A stretch of 64,000 bases of DNA from Oceanobacillus polygoni. GTDB lineage: Bacteria > Bacillota > Bacilli > Bacillales > Amphibacillaceae. Each line of letters begins with the position of its first letter. Within the stretch, counting starts at the first letter, position 1. Of this stretch, positions 63,952-64,000 are shown piece after piece. The stretch is from contig NZ_PIJY01000010.1 of NCBI RefSeq assembly GCF_008304605.1, positions 1-64,000 on the forward strand, read 5' to 3'. Position numbers and translations under genes: made by a program. Under the pieces are notes generated by a model. The model had not been told where the DNA came from. It searched no databases and was given only the letters and a program-made list of their open reading frames with translations.

Positions 63952-64000
63952 TTATAAGCAAACCACGCCTTGCCCTAAGTGGTTATGAATGGACACTTTC

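Overview
The window looks like a chromosomal stretch of a low-G+C, motile, spore-forming-type Bacillaceae, most like the halotolerant Oceanobacillus/Virgibacillus/Lentibacillus group. Evidence: gene order closely follows the Bacillus subtilis clpP to degSU region, GGAGG ribosome binding sites are strong, TTG and GTG starts are frequent, and sigma-A, B, D and W-like promoters and LexA, CtsR, Spo0A and SinR-like sites are recognisable. The species call is inference. No rRNA, tRNA, CRISPR, prophage or transposase gene was seen. Most genes from 1 kb to 52 kb are on the minus strand.

Layout. (1) 1-7.1 kb: clpP under a CtsR/sigma-B control region, then the minus-strand rapZ-yvcK-whiA-crh group, trxB and a TPR gene. 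(2) 7.3-18.4 kb: the carbon-control block. The operon hprK-lgt-yvoD-ppaX-yvoF runs directly into glpP, followed by glpF-glpK, dhaK-dhaL-dhaM and glpD. Both glpF and glpD are preceded by hairpin terminators of the kind that GlpP antiterminates, and glpF has a cre site on its -35. HprK, Crh, PpaX, GlpK and DhaM thus put PTS/catabolite control and its glycerol/dihydroxyacetone targets in one place. (3) 18.4-25.6 kb: yvlC-yvlD, bshB2 and yojF, and SOS-regulated uvrB-uvrA. (4) 25.8-38.1 kb: minJ, ctpB, a coiled-coil M23 hydrolase beside ftsE-ftsX, cccB, prfB with its programmed frameshift, secA, a previously uncalled 46-codon gene, and hpf. (5) 38.4-52.6 kb: late flagellar genes (fliT, fliS, fliD, flaG, csrA, fliW, yviE, flgL, flgK, flgN, flgM, yvyF), competence comFC-comFA, degV, degU-degS and yvyE. 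The flagellin gene hag is missing from its usual slot between csrA and flaG.

(6) 52.6-64 kb is the most distinctive part. It holds a 54-codon gene preceded by tandem Spo0A boxes, a VanZ-like gene, two small unknown genes, an orphan MotB/MotS-type stator gene, sinR and a small sinI, then a biofilm-matrix locus read as tasA-like, tasA-like, tapA-like, sipW and a TasA-like surface protein ending in an LPSTA sorting signal. A class D sortase gene lies divergently, followed by an LCP ligase and a class B PBP with a MecA_N domain. An inverted repeat of SinR-type boxes flanks the predicted -10 of the matrix operon. The locus therefore reads as a SinI/SinR-controlled TasA fibre system combined with sortase anchoring to the wall.

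Two families of short dispersed intergenic repeats also occur, one MITE-like (four copies) and one made of two tandem hairpins (full and half copies).
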